A DNA stretch of 64,000 bases from Tritrichomonas foetus (taxonomy: Eukaryota > Parabasalia > Tritrichomonadida > Tritrichomonadidae): assembly GCA_001839685.1 (NCBI GenBank), contig MLAK01000509.1:141538-205537 (forward strand). Reading direction: 5' to 3'. This document shows, in pieces, positions 10,309-20,652 of this stretch; the first letter of the stretch is position 1; every line of letters starts with the position of its first letter. The notes beneath the pieces were generated by a model that saw only the letters and a list, made by a program, of their open reading frames with translations, had not been told where the DNA came from and searched no databases. A program made the position numbers and the translations under genes.

Positions 10309-11955
10309 TTGTAAAAAGTGTTTTGAATATAGAAATTGGAATGAATGCCATATATTATTGATATTTCCTACTCAATTTTGAGATTTCCAGTTATTCTATA
10401 TAAAATCATTTATATCATAGAATCAAAATATCAAGATTTTCTAAAAAAATCATCCGAAAATGTATTTTCTTTTTCCACATATACCGACAAATATGAAATT
10501 TGAGCTTTAATAATAATAATAAACTTTCGTACTAAAAATCAGAACCTTGAAAATGATCACAAGATTTTGAGAATGATTGAAAGATAACATTGAAAAAATA
10601 AATGCTTTTTGATTGATTGAAATTATTCTGATAATTATGTGATTTTCCGTTTAAAATGAGATCAAAAAGAAAGAAGATTTTTATAAAGAAATGTATTAAT
10701 TTCTGAGGGTAAAGGATGTTGTTATGTAATAATATGGACATAGTTAACTATTCTCGAATTTAAAGATTCAATAAGGAAACAAAGTCCAATCTCGAATTTG
10801 TGTATTTGAGAAATTGGTGCATTTTCTTTATGTTTGTACACTTAGATTTCAATAATATCTACAAACGGTTTATACTAATTTCTCTGAATTATAAAAATGC
10901 TTGCGCAAAATTTCGAATCGAAATAGGTATATATTAAAAATTTGTCGGAAGCAATCCCAAATATGATTTTAACATTTAAATATAATTTCAAGATTCAACT
11001 TTGGTCAACTCAAAAATCGAACAACTTCATTAATTATTCGTCATTTTCCATTTATCAAATATTTCGAAATCTTAGAAATAATAAAAATACCTCTAATGTG
11101 ATTTTCCAACTCAAAAAATATTTTCTTTCGAATTCATATATTCATTCATTCCTCATGATTGCATTCCCTATTGGAGATATAGATCGGAAAAAAGAAGGGA
11201 ATCCATTTATGAAGTATCACTGTTATCAATGGCAATGATCTCTAAATCATACATTTTCCTATTCTCGCTTGTTGACCCGAAATTTAATTACATAATCGTT
11301 ATTCTCAAAAAGCTATATTTCATATTCAATGTAAATGCAAAATTGTGTTTTTCCTAACACTTCAATAAAATAGAATTGAATATTCAATTAAAGATATTTG
11401 AAAGCAGTCCTGAACTTTAAATAGCTTTTTGAAATAAAAAATGAAAACAACCCAAAAAATATTGATTGAAAAAATAATAAACACTTGAACATATTGAAAA
11501 ATTGTCCCTCTCATTGAATCACATAGAAAAAACTGAAGAAAAAATAAACAAAACCTTTGGAAAATTCATCCGATTGATAATACCCAATTGTTAATTTTCA
11601 AACAATTCTATCATATTAAAAATTGTCAAAAAGTTCGAATTCAACCAATAAAGCTCAGAATTAATTTTCAAAAATAATAATATCCTATCAAATTTTTCAC
11701 GAAAATCATTAAAAAAACATTAATGAAATATTCTTTGAGATTCAATGTTCCAAATGAAAAATTGTGTGAACATAAATTAAAAAGTTCGTAATTGGAAATT
11801 CTTGCATTGAGACAACTAGAGTTAAGAAATATTTCCAATTTAATAGAAATATTATTATGTCTCATTGAATTTTATATGAAATTAATAGAATGTTTGTAAA
11901 ATCATAGAAAAATCATTCAAATTTATTTTTTTTTAAAATCAAAACTCCATCCGAT

Positions 11956-11962
11956 TCACAGA
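11956..11962 (+). promoter_or_regulatory. Initiator-like TCACAGA
   Basis: TCACAGA, with predicted +1 A at 11958, lies 8 bases before the ATG at 11966. TCACAG also occurs just upstream of the genes at 37822 (minus) and 52096 (plus). Confidence 0.4.
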
Positions 11963-11965
11963 TAG

Positions 11966-13603
11966 ATGTTCAACATCCCTTTCACTCAGGACTCCGCCGA
12001 ACACGCCATCCAAATCATGGAACGCCTCGCACAACGTCCATGCGCAAAACCATTCCTTCTTCCGGTCGATCCAGTCCGAGACATGGTTCCAAACTATTAT
12101 CAGGTAATAACCAATCCAATCGACATATCGCTTGTCATCGAAAAGCTACTACTTAACAAATATGCCCTAGTTGATGACTGGATCAAAGACATCCACCTAA
12201 TCCGTGATAATGCCAAATTATTCAATGGCACGAATTCATTTATCTATCAACTGGCAATCTGCTTTGTCAAGCATTTCGAACAAGAACTCAACAGTTTCTA
12301 CAGATATAACAGCCTTCTTTGGACTCAAGTCTATACGAGCATATCTTCAAAATTATCATCTCAAATGGAGAGGCTGCCTCTCTCCGATCCACCTAACGCA
12401 TTATCAGAATACAGCGCATCTCATACAACCTTCTCCGAACCACTCAGCGCTAACCCACAAAGTTCGCTACCGTCAAATTCCACCTCAAATAATCCGATAT
12501 CCTATATTTCCAGTAATTTTTCAGATGACATGTCCGATAATCACATACATCGTAATTCGAGCATTACATCACACACAACTGGCACAATAGCCCAACAGAA
12601 GTTTGCCCATACAAATGAAGGCAATTTTAGAAACATCAAAAATAATAATTATATTTCGTCGGCAGTTCCTTTAAACGAGCAAAAAATGCGAGAAGAAAGG
12701 CCAAATAAGCCATCGAGAAAACTTCCTAAGCATCCGGTCAACCAAACAACATCACAGCCGAATTCATCATTTGGAACCTCCCAATCTCAACAACAGCAGC
12801 CAGAAACAAAGAAACCGAAGAGTCTCTTCGGCGATATCGATATTCCTCTACTTCCGCCAACCCTTCCGCCCGCACACAGTTCGAAAGAATCGATATTCCA
12901 AACATCCTCATCTTTTAATCCCGCTTCTCTCCCACGAACTCTTCCGCCAACGCTTCCTCCGACATTACCGCAAGCGCTACCGCCAACGTTACCGCCCACG
13001 CTTCCTCCAGCAAACCAGCCAAACGGGATATCATCATTATCGACATCAAGCATAGCCGCCTCTCTTCCACGAACGCTTCCGCCAGCACTTCCGCCCATAA
13101 ACCAACAACAAATTCCACCTACTGTTCAAACACAAAGCAATGTGCATCAAAATGGCCAACAAGGTCAAAATGTCCGTTACAAGGTCAATATTTTCGGTGA
13201 CTTGAATCCCTTGCCCTTTCCTGGATCCTTGACGATATCTCCTCCAGAAATCGGACCGATTGGAGAAAAGGGCAAAAATGCTTTCGACCTCCATTTGAGT
13301 GATGCCAAAGGATCTCCACCATTCAGATTTTCGAATTCCAATCTCAAAGCTGACATACAGACAGAGCAAAAGAAACACATAATCATGAGCTACCTTCCCA
13401 AGCTCCACACAACAAAGATGGATATTCTCCAAATGCAAAAAATTATTTCTTGCATGGAAAAAATCGACCCCTCAAAAATCGCATGCGAAATCGATTTGGG
13501 TGTCCTCCAACCACAGACCCTTGATGAACTGATCAACTTCTTGAACATGAAGGTGAAAGACATGGGTGTTCCAAATTTGAGCGGTTTTTATGTTAATGCT
13601 TAA
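11966..13603 (+). CDS. BET-like protein: bromodomain plus NET domain
   Basis: This 545-residue protein has one bromodomain at about 5-110, with PFLLPVDP, the YYQVITNPIDI segment and an Asn-containing BC loop (DNAKLFNG). Bromodomains read acetyl-lysine on histones. The middle (about 130-440) is low-complexity and Ser/Asn/Gln-rich, with many PxLPPTLPP-type repeats at about 310-400. The C-terminal part (about 470-540) resembles an extra-terminal (NET) domain, with EIDLGVLQPQTLDELINFL as its core. The order bromodomain, linker, NET is that of BET proteins, but only one bromodomain is present. It is likely a nuclear chromatin reader that recruits transcription regulators. The start ATG follows a TCACAG initiator-like motif. 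Confidence 0.85.
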   Translation: MFNIPFTQDSAEHAIQIMERLAQRPCAKPFLLPVDPVRDMVPNYYQVITNPIDISLVIEKLLLNKYALVDDWIKDIHLIRDNAKLFNGTNSFIYQLAICFVKHFEQELNSFYRYNSLLWTQVYTSISSKLSSQMERLPLSDPPNALSEYSASHTTFSEPLSANPQSSLPSNSTSNNPISYISSNFSDDMSDNHIHRNSSITSHTTGTIAQQKFAHTNEGNFRNIKNNNYISSAVPLNEQKMREERPNKPSRKLPKHPVNQTTSQPNSSFGTSQSQQQQPETKKPKSLFGDIDIPLLPPTLPPAHSSKESIFQTSSSFNPASLPRTLPPTLPPTLPQALPPTLPPTLPPANQPNGISSLSTSSIAASLPRTLPPALPPINQQQIPPTVQTQSNVHQNGQQGQNVRYKVNIFGDLNPLPFPGSLTISPPEIGPIGEKGKNAFDLHLSDAKGSPPFRFSNSNLKADIQTEQKKHIIMSYLPKLHTTKMDILQMQKIISCMEKIDPSKIACEIDLGVLQPQTLDELINFLNMKVKDMGVPNLSGFYVNA

Positions 13604-15287
13604 GCTGTTTTGTTGAATGTTTCGTTATATATAGTATTATAATGTCATTTTCTGATCTATTTATACTCTATTTATTTGTGATAGAAGGAAAATGAAAATC
13701 GGTGCTTTGTAAATCATTGGCAAAAAAAGAAAAAAGAAAAAAAAGTAAAAAAGAAAAAAAAATATTTCTTTTCAATTTTGATTACTTTGAATTAGTAGAT
13801 GCTTTTTAAATGTTGAGAATGTTTTATTCAATTTTCATCCATTATTTGCATGAGTCTATTGGCATTCAATAGTTCTTTCAAATGATTGAAAGAAAAAATT
13901 GATTTTCAATATCGAATAATTTAAGTTTGTTTTTGAAACTATTAACTGATATTGATCCTATCAAAAATTTTCTTTGAGATTGCATACTCAGTAATTACTT
14001 TTTGAATGAACTTTTTTAATGCGATTATGTGGATAATCAACATTTTATTACAAATTATGAATATAATTTGAATGAAATAACATAAATTATTTCGGAAAAA
14101 AAGTGATATTAAGTCAATATCTTCAGAAATGATGATAAAAGTAGAAAATTAATGACATGAAGCTGTTATTTACCATTTTTTGTTAAAAAAATAGATGTAA
14201 ACTGATTCCAAGTTCACTATCTGATCACAAAATATATTTGGGTTTTTCATAAAGTTAACAACACCATCATTATATCTAATGCAGAATTCTATTCTTTTCT
14301 AAAGAGTCTTTAGGATTTATAATCCGAAGACAAATTGCTCATGAATCTATTGGACGATATCACAAAATATTAAGAAATACATAAACTTCATTCAAAAACC
14401 TCAAATACAAAAACTATTTCAATTCAATTTTATATGTCACCATTCAAAAAATTCAATAAAAAATAACGTTATTATAATATAATCAGATGAAAATTATTAT
14501 TGGGGCAGTATGATCAAAATATGGGGGAATACATTATCTAATCAACAAATGAAGTGTTATCTCTGAGATAAGAAAAAAGTTAGCGTGCTCAAGTGAATTA
14601 AAATTAAGATGGGATTTCACATCATTTCTATGAATTGGGCATAAATATCCCCATATATATAGTTTGGATTGTGTAAAATATTACTCGTTGAATCTTTCTT
14701 TTTGATAATCAATCAAAATTTGAACAATCAAAAGATAGTCAATTATTCTTTTGGATAGTTTTAATTCGTTAGTATTTATCGGGAAAACATCTAAACTCGT
14801 TCATACAAATGACTAAAATGACAAAAAAATTATTTTTATCAAAAATAAAGTTGAATAGAGAGATATAAGCATACTATTTTATAGTGCTTAAGTCTTCACT
14901 AAAACACCAATCATCAACGTATTATGTCACATAAATTATTTTATAATATTTGTATTGGGTTGTATTTTTGATTTTCATTAAATGAAAGATATTGTGCATA
15001 TAATGCAATGAACACAACAGTTTCAAGTGGTTTTGACTGCTGGAACAACAATGGTAATTAATAAAAATGATCCGTAAAAAGCCAGTTTACGTAATAGTAT
15101 GAATATCTCTCTTTTTCTTTTAAGTTATCGCAAAGATATGAGAAATACCCATTATTTAGATTTCTGCTTTTTTCCTGAAATTTTTTCTTATCACATTTCT
15201 CTAAAAGATTCAATCATGGTGATCCATTTTGATAGGTTTACAATATATTGAATGGTTTACCGTATATTTATCTTCGAGAAACATATC
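13604..15287. other. AT-rich intergenic region
   Basis: About 1.7 kb with an A-rich stretch at about 13721-13765 and otherwise plain AT-rich sequence. No ORF, RNA gene or clear repeat is seen. An in-frame ATG at 15252 could extend the next gene by 12 residues. Confidence 0.55.
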
Positions 15288-16670
15288 ATGGCAATTTCTA
15301 TGGACGATGTCAACACTCTCATATGGAGGTACCTAAGCGAAAGCGGTTTTCAACATTCAGCGTTTATTTTCCAATCAGAGTCAATGGTTAAATCGTCAGA
15401 TTCGTTTGTATCCCAAATCCCCTCAGGTAGCCTCATTTCTCTTCTCCAGAAATCCCTCCTTTACATGAAGCTTGAAAAAATCGTTAAAACAGCCAAAAAC
15501 GATCCCAATCACAGCCTTCATAACCAAATTTCTGAAATCGAAAAGAACTTTCCAGACCTCGTTCAATACAAAACCGAAACCGACACAAACGACCAATTAC
15601 CATTTTTACCTCGACAAACAGTTTTTTTGAATATTCCATCGCCTCAAATATCGACCATTTTACGCGGCCATAGTTTATGCGTTTTCGGCTGCGCCTGGTC
15701 GCCAAATGGAAATTTACTCGCAACGGCCAGCGCAGATGGGACGGCAATCATCTGGACAATCACAAACGGAAATCCAATTGAATACAAAGTCCTTGGAGTT
15801 CCACCGGAGCCAATTTCTACAGAGCACGGAATTACTACAATCGATTGGGAAAGTAGTGGACGCTTTTTCGCAACCGGATCATTTGATACATTTGCCAGAA
15901 TTTATACATCTGACGGACAGCTCTATCTTACACTACAGGGCCACCAACATAATGTTTTTGCTGTTCGTTTCAATCCATCAGGCAACTTCATAGTCACCTG
16001 CAGTGCCGACCATACAGCAATACTTTGGGAAGTATTAACCGGCAAAATTGTGCACATATTTGGTCACCACACCGATACAATTTTAGATGTGTCATGGAAG
16101 AACAACCAAATATTTGCAACAGCATCAGCCGATAATACTATCGGAATATGTAATGTAAATGGCTCTGATCGTTTCTTACGTGGCCACGAATGTCATGTTA
16201 CGGCAGTTAGCTGGTCCCCAGATGGCAGCTTACTAGCATCAGCTAGTGAAGATAATACTGTTAGAATATGGAGCGATAATGCTGAGACAAAAATCTTACG
16301 TGGACATAAAACTGGCGTGTCTTGCGTGAAGTGGGCATCGGCGACCGTTTGCGTTTCTTCTTCACAAGATGGAGCTGTCAGAGTATGGAATGCAATCGAA
16401 GGAATTTGTTTACACTGTATTGAAAGACACACAAAAGATGTAATATCATTGTCAGTATCTCCATGTGGAGAATATGTTGCATCAGGAAGCACAGACGAAA
16501 CTATTGATATTTCACGTATCAAAACAGGCGAAAGAATAGCGATGATATCTGGCCGATCACCAATTTTTGAAGTACAATGGCATCCAAGTGGAAAATATCT
16601 TGCTGTTTGTTTTGATGATTCAACTGTTGCAATTGTTCCATCAGATGCATACATGCCCCGAATTTTATAA
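15288..16670 (+). CDS. TBL1/TBL1XR1-like LisH-WD40 protein
   Basis: This 460-residue protein has an N-terminal LisH motif (DDVNTLIWRYLSESGFQHS, about 6-24) followed by seven or eight WD40 repeats, with WSPDGSLLASAS and TVRIWS-type strands from about 125 to the end. This is the layout of TBL1/TBL1XR1 and yeast Sif2, core subunits of HDAC3/NCoR-SMRT and Set3-type corepressor complexes. LisH mediates oligomerisation and the WD propeller binds histone tails or partners. The ATG at 15288 was chosen because it puts the LisH motif where TBL1 proteins have it. The upstream ATG at 15252 would add 12 hydrophobic residues not expected in the family. It is likely nuclear, and fits with the BET-like gene upstream. 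Confidence 0.88.
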   Translation: MAISMDDVNTLIWRYLSESGFQHSAFIFQSESMVKSSDSFVSQIPSGSLISLLQKSLLYMKLEKIVKTAKNDPNHSLHNQISEIEKNFPDLVQYKTETDTNDQLPFLPRQTVFLNIPSPQISTILRGHSLCVFGCAWSPNGNLLATASADGTAIIWTITNGNPIEYKVLGVPPEPISTEHGITTIDWESSGRFFATGSFDTFARIYTSDGQLYLTLQGHQHNVFAVRFNPSGNFIVTCSADHTAILWEVLTGKIVHIFGHHTDTILDVSWKNNQIFATASADNTIGICNVNGSDRFLRGHECHVTAVSWSPDGSLLASASEDNTVRIWSDNAETKILRGHKTGVSCVKWASATVCVSSSQDGAVRVWNAIEGICLHCIERHTKDVISLSVSPCGEYVASGSTDETIDISRIKTGERIAMISGRSPIFEVQWHPSGKYLAVCFDDSTVAIVPSDAYMPRIL

Positions 16671-17256
16671 TGTTTGAATTTCTTTTTTTATCAGATTCTG
16701 AGTTTTTTTTGGAATTGGTTTGTTCAAGTTTATTATTCGTTTTCTTTTTTAATCGTGATAGATTCAATTGTATAAAGATATAAATATATATTAAATAATA
16801 TTTTTGCCTTTTTTATTAGAATTACAAAAATTGGATTTATTTATTCATTGAAAGACTTCTTCCATCAAAATACTTGATTTGTGAATCTGTTTGAAACTAT
16901 AAGGCCTTGGAAATAATTGATCTAAAATATACTTTGAAGAGAGATATATCAACAGGTTGACTATAAAGGCCGAAGTTGAGCATTTTTTGAAATTCCGCAT
17001 TATATATAGCCTTTTATAAGAAAAAGTTGGTTTAAAACACCAATCAAAATGAATTTACATCTAAAAATATTATGATAATATCGAGTGGAATTAGAATCCA
17101 TTAGTTAATGTATAAATCAAATACATAAATATCACTGTGGCTTCATAAAATATACAAAAAGTAAAGAATTAAAGAAGAAAAAATCTAACATTTCTTTTTC
17201 CTGATCATTTTATTAATATTTTCATGATTTATAAAAACATTTATTATTTTCCATAT
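16671..17256. other. Spacer between convergent genes
   Basis: AT-rich spacer between two 3' ends. No gene or repeat is visible. Confidence 0.6.
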
Positions 17257-18276
17257 TCACGAACTAATTATACTATGGAGCAATAAGTTAAATGCAATGA
17301 AGTTTAGGACTCCAACCCATTGCTTGGTTTCTTCCTCTTTGTTTGATGAATAGTTATAAGATGAATTCTTTCGGAGTTTTTTCTGCGATTTATTTATTGA
17401 GTATCCAAAAGGTTCATTATCATGCCTTTTTATAACAATATGTGCTGGATCTTTCCCATTTGATGGAACAAAAACAGTTGATGTAAAATTGATATCAAAG
17501 CCTCCTGATATTTCTTTCATTGATGGATCTTTATACCATTGCAATTCGTTTTGTTTGATGATGAAGAATTTTTTAGACTTCTTTTTAAAGATACCGCCTG
17601 CCTTTCGAAGGAGTCCACTTTTTTGCGTTTCTGGGTCTTTATTATAATGCCAGAACGTAAAGAAAAGTGGAATTGGATGAGATTTCAATGTTTCATAGTA
17701 ATTGATTTTAAATTCTTTTGATGATTTCACCTTAGTGATCATGTTTAGGAAGCTGGCCTGCGAAATTATTTCATTCTGACGACGGCTCATCGACAGAATA
17801 ATGGCCGCAATCACTAGCTTGAATATGTCATCTCGCGATTCGGAAATATACTGATTACTGTTACAATAGGCGTCGACAAATGAGTTGATAATTAATTGAA
17901 ATAAATCTGGATTTTCCGGAAAGGCAATTCGGGATAATAAAATTCTGGCGGCATCGGCAAGACTCAAAAAGTCGAGGATAGGAGCGGAAAAGAAAAAGTA
18001 GAAATAAGAATGGGCTTCAGTTCGATTGGCGAAGAAAAATTGGGTTATGGCGATGGGAGTGAGATTCGGGCAGTAGAATAGAAAAGGACTGAGTACGTAT
18101 GGATTTTCGAGCGGCTGATATTTTTGGCTCGTCATCAAATTCTGTACAGCGTGGATTGGATTGAGATTAAAATCTTTTGCAAATGATGGCGGATAATCTA
18201 AATTAATTCTATCGCTGGGGGCATCAATATCTCGAAGCTGAGGAGCTTTACCAAGCCAACTTGTAGCTAGATCCAT
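17257..18276 (-). CDS. Sec7-PH protein with degenerate Sec7 domain
   Basis: This 339-residue protein has a Sec7-like fold at about 25-200 (FNLNPIHAVQNLM, then an IAFPENPDLFQLIINSFVDAYC helix) and a PH domain at about 215-335 (SGLLRKAGG.., KKFFIIKQNELQWYKD, and a closing tryptophan in KQWVGVLNFI). Sec7-PH proteins such as cytohesins are exchange factors for ARF GTPases on membranes. Here the usual FRLPGEAQ catalytic finger reads FPENPD and the NTDLHNP motif reads LSMSRRQNE, so the key residues appear lost or shifted. It may be a non-catalytic ARF or phosphoinositide binder, or a fast-evolving GEF. The longest frame starts with TTG; the ATG at 18276 is used. Confidence 0.72.
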   Translation of the reverse strand: MDLATSWLGKAPQLRDIDAPSDRINLDYPPSFAKDFNLNPIHAVQNLMTSQKYQPLENPYVLSPFLFYCPNLTPIAITQFFFANRTEAHSYFYFFFSAPILDFLSLADAARILLSRIAFPENPDLFQLIINSFVDAYCNSNQYISESRDDIFKLVIAAIILSMSRRQNEIISQASFLNMITKVKSSKEFKINYYETLKSHPIPLFFTFWHYNKDPETQKSGLLRKAGGIFKKKSKKFFIIKQNELQWYKDPSMKEISGGFDINFTSTVFVPSNGKDPAHIVIKRHDNEPFGYSINKSQKKLRKNSSYNYSSNKEEETKQWVGVLNFIAFNLLLHSIISS

Positions 18277-18612
18277 CTTTCGCAGCAAATTTTAATTTCA
18301 ATAGAAAAGTTGTATTGAGTCATTTTTTGAAAGTACTTTGAATGAAAGTTTGCTATTAATTTGACCTTAACCGTAAAAAAGATCAAAGATGTCTTCCTAG
18401 CATTACCAATTTATATTTCCTTTATTAAATGCATTTTTATAATGCTAAATATTATATAAACTATTATCAAGCGATTTAAAATGATTATTATATCTTAACC
18501 AGCATATTTTCAGGCTTTTTTAGTTCAGTCATCTCTTTGACCTACCAAAGGTCAATTTCGTATCGATATAAGATAACGTACATTTATTATTTATTTTAAA
18601 TCATCAAGCGAA
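18277..18612. other. Divergent promoter region
   Basis: About 340 bases shared by the divergent Sec7-PH and LRR genes. AT-rich; TCATCAAGCG just before the ATG at 18613 may act as an initiator. Nothing else is visible. Confidence 0.5.
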
Positions 18613-19431
18613 ATGGATTCCGAAAAAACTCCATCAATCACCGGAACAAAAATGGCTTTATTTAAGCTGGACCATTCTGGCAAGGATCTCTCAGAACTTC
18701 CAGATGACGAATCAATTCGTGAAATTCGATCTTTAGACATTTCAATGAATCAATTTTCATCACTCGAATTCTTGAGCGCGTGTCCAAACTTGATAGATTT
18801 GGAAATTTCACAGAACCAAATCTCAGAGGGACTCGAAAATTTAGCATCAATGAATTTTTTGGCGTATTTGAATCTTTCCGCGAATATTTTGGAATCAGTC
18901 AAAGACTTTCCAGCACTCGATACTCTCGTTGTTCTCGATTTGTCGAAAAACCATCTCACGACAATATCGGAATTGCCATCATTGCCGCTTCTTCAAACAT
19001 TGAATTTATCACACAATTCAATTTCTGACCTCCAGCTTGCTACACAGCCATCACTTCACACTTTAAATTTATGCGGCAATTTGATCACAAATTTGGAGCT
19101 TCCTGAACTTCCATCTCTTCGAGTTCTTGATGCAAGTCATAATTCTATTCAATCAATTCAAGTTTTTGATGAAAATTCCTTACCTTTTGTTTGGTTTTGT
19201 GACCTTAGAAATAATTCTATACCATCACCAGATGTTTTGAAATCTTTATCAAAATTGCCACTTTTGTACAACCTTATGATTGCTAACAATCCTGTAACAA
19301 ATGATGATAATAGTCATATTGCACCAATTTTGGTAATCTTACCTGGATTAACTGTCATTGATGAAAAACTCATCAATGCGAAAGACAAAGTTAAGGCTGA
19401 CCTCACTGTGAACAAAAATGAGGAAGAGTGA
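18613..19431 (+). CDS. Leucine-rich repeat protein, SDS22-like
   Basis: This 272-residue protein holds about eight short leucine-rich repeats of 21-23 residues (LDISMNQFSS, LEISQNQIS, LDLSKNHLT, LNLSHNSIS and so on) from about 30 to 230. It ends in an LRR-cap-like segment (LPGLTVIDEKLI) and an acidic tail. The repeat length and cap resemble SDS22/PP1 regulatory subunit 7 and related dynein or nuclear LRR adaptors. It has no signal peptide, so it is probably cytosolic or nuclear. The exact partner cannot be read from sequence. A tandem-repeat region with an assembly gap lies 150 bases downstream. Confidence 0.78.
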   Translation: MDSEKTPSITGTKMALFKLDHSGKDLSELPDDESIREIRSLDISMNQFSSLEFLSACPNLIDLEISQNQISEGLENLASMNFLAYLNLSANILESVKDFPALDTLVVLDLSKNHLTTISELPSLPLLQTLNLSHNSISDLQLATQPSLHTLNLCGNLITNLELPELPSLRVLDASHNSIQSIQVFDENSLPFVWFCDLRNNSIPSPDVLKSLSKLPLLYNLMIANNPVTNDDNSHIAPILVILPGLTVIDEKLINAKDKVKADLTVNKNEEE

Positions 19432-19581
19432 GAATTCATCAAATAATGAAGTTGTTGAATAAACGATTTGCTAATGTTATAAGAAATAATAAAACAAAAA
19501 TTGTAATGCATAAATCTTTTACAGATTATCTTTTCTAATTTTCAAGCTCACTTTCATAGTTCATCATTTTTTCAAGATCAT

Positions 19582-19921
19582 NNNNNNNNNNNNNNNNNNN
19601 NNNNNNNNNNNNNNNNNNNNNNNNNNNNNNNNNNNNNNNNNNNNNNNNNNNNNNNNNNNNNNNNNNNNNNNNNNNNNNNNNNNNNNNNNNNNNNNNNNNN
19701 NNNNNNNNNNNNNNNNNNNNNNNNNNNNNNNNNNNNNNNNNNNNNNNNNNNNNNNNNNNNNNNNNNNNNNNNNNNNNNNNNNNNNNNNNNNNNNNNNNNN
19801 NNNNNNNNNNNNNNNNNNNNNNNNNNNNNNNNNNNNNNNNNNNNNNNNNNNNNNNNNNNNNNNNNNNNNNNNNNNNNNNNNNNNNNNNNNNNNNNNNNNN
19901 NNNNNNNNNNNNNNNNNNNNN
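19582..19921. other. Assembly gap (340 undetermined bases)
   Basis: A run of exactly 340 N. The right flank is a short tandem repeat and the left flank ends in a similar TTCAAGATCAT, so the gap probably marks an unresolved repeat array. Confidence 0.98.
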
Positions 19922-19999
19922 ATCATATTTTAAAGATCAATCATATTTTAAAGATCAATCATATCTTAAAGATCATCATATTTTAAAGATCATCATATA
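19922..19999. repeat. Tandem repeat, 17-18-base unit
   Basis: Four units of ATCATATTTTAAAGATC(A) with small changes, followed by a partial copy. The array runs into the gap on its left and is the likely cause of it. Confidence 0.9.
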
Positions 20000-20160
20000 T
20001 TTAGTTCATTTTGGTTCTTTTGGTTAACAAATGTTGACTTGTGACCTGGTATTTTTTGCATTAAATAATAAAAAGAATATTTGATGAAAATAGAATCAAA
20101 ATCAAGATAATTTGGGAAATTAGATTTAATAAAACATACAAAAACAGAAAAAGGAATACT

Positions 20161-20511
20161 CTATAAAACAAGTTGGTTGATCTTATCACGAATTAATTGG
20201 CCATCAATTCCAACAATTGATCCAACCTCTTCGATATCTTTTTGGGTTCGATTCAAAAACTTCACAATTGGAACGTTGTTAATGCAGAAGTAATGTGAAA
20301 ACTCAGCTGATTGATCGATGTCGACTTTATAAAATACAATATTTGGATTTTCGTTCGCTAAATCGTTAATAATTTGATCTAATTTTGAACAAGAAGGGCA
20401 CCATGATGCGTAGAAATTCACAATCATTAGCCCTTTAACTGATGCAGTTTGTAAAGTAAAATCCTCGAAGTTTCCGATAAAATAAAAGAGGTTGTCAGGT
20501 CTTTGGCTCAT
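20161..20511 (-). CDS. Thioredoxin-like protein
   Basis: This 116-residue protein is a single thioredoxin fold. The active site is WCPSC (Cys38 and Cys41), where typical thioredoxins have WCGPC. The cis-proline loop NNVPIVKF (Pro81) is present, as is an Asp in the beta strand (VDIDQS). It should reduce protein disulfides in the cytosol. The CPSC variant may shift redox potential or partner choice. The ATG at 20511 directly follows TTTCAAA, an initiator-like context. It is divergent from the DRG1-type GTPase, with about 140 bases between the two starts. Confidence 0.9.
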   Translation of the reverse strand: MSQRPDNLFYFIGNFEDFTLQTASVKGLMIVNFYASWCPSCSKLDQIINDLANENPNIVFYKVDIDQSAEFSHYFCINNVPIVKFLNRTQKDIEEVGSIVGIDGQLIRDKINQLVL

Positions 20512-20652
20512 TTTGAAAGATTTTGAAAAGCATCAGGAGACCGTTTATTGACTTTCAATATTTTTACTTTGACAGTTCAACTTTTCAATATTTTTCTTTT
20601 GATTACCATCAATTTTGATGAATTATTTAACGTTCTCTGATTGGCTGTTCAA

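Larger units (their letters stand above)
9199..11965. other. Gene-poor AT-rich region
   Basis: About 2.8 kb without a supported gene. The one striking item is the GC-rich foldback at 9991-10308, listed separately. Short frames at 10532-10741, 10942-11238 and 11668-11865 are AT-biased chance ORFs. Confidence 0.6.
19432..20160. other. Spacer with assembly gap and short tandem repeats
   Basis: AT-rich spacer between convergent genes. It holds the run of undetermined bases at 19582-19921 and an 17-18-base tandem repeat on the right edge of that gap. No gene is visible. Confidence 0.7.

Noticed and set aside
11630..11650. GTTCGAATTC as a tRNA T-arm
   Set aside because: No paired T-stem and no D or anticodon arms upstream. 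No tRNA gene was recognised in the window.
12771..13438. Overlapping ORFs in the Pro-rich part of the BET-like gene
   Set aside because: Shadows of the repeated Leu-Pro-Pro codons; their Gly/Val or Arg-rich repeats have no independent support.
19564..19926. ORF across the run of N
   Set aside because: It consists of undetermined bases only.
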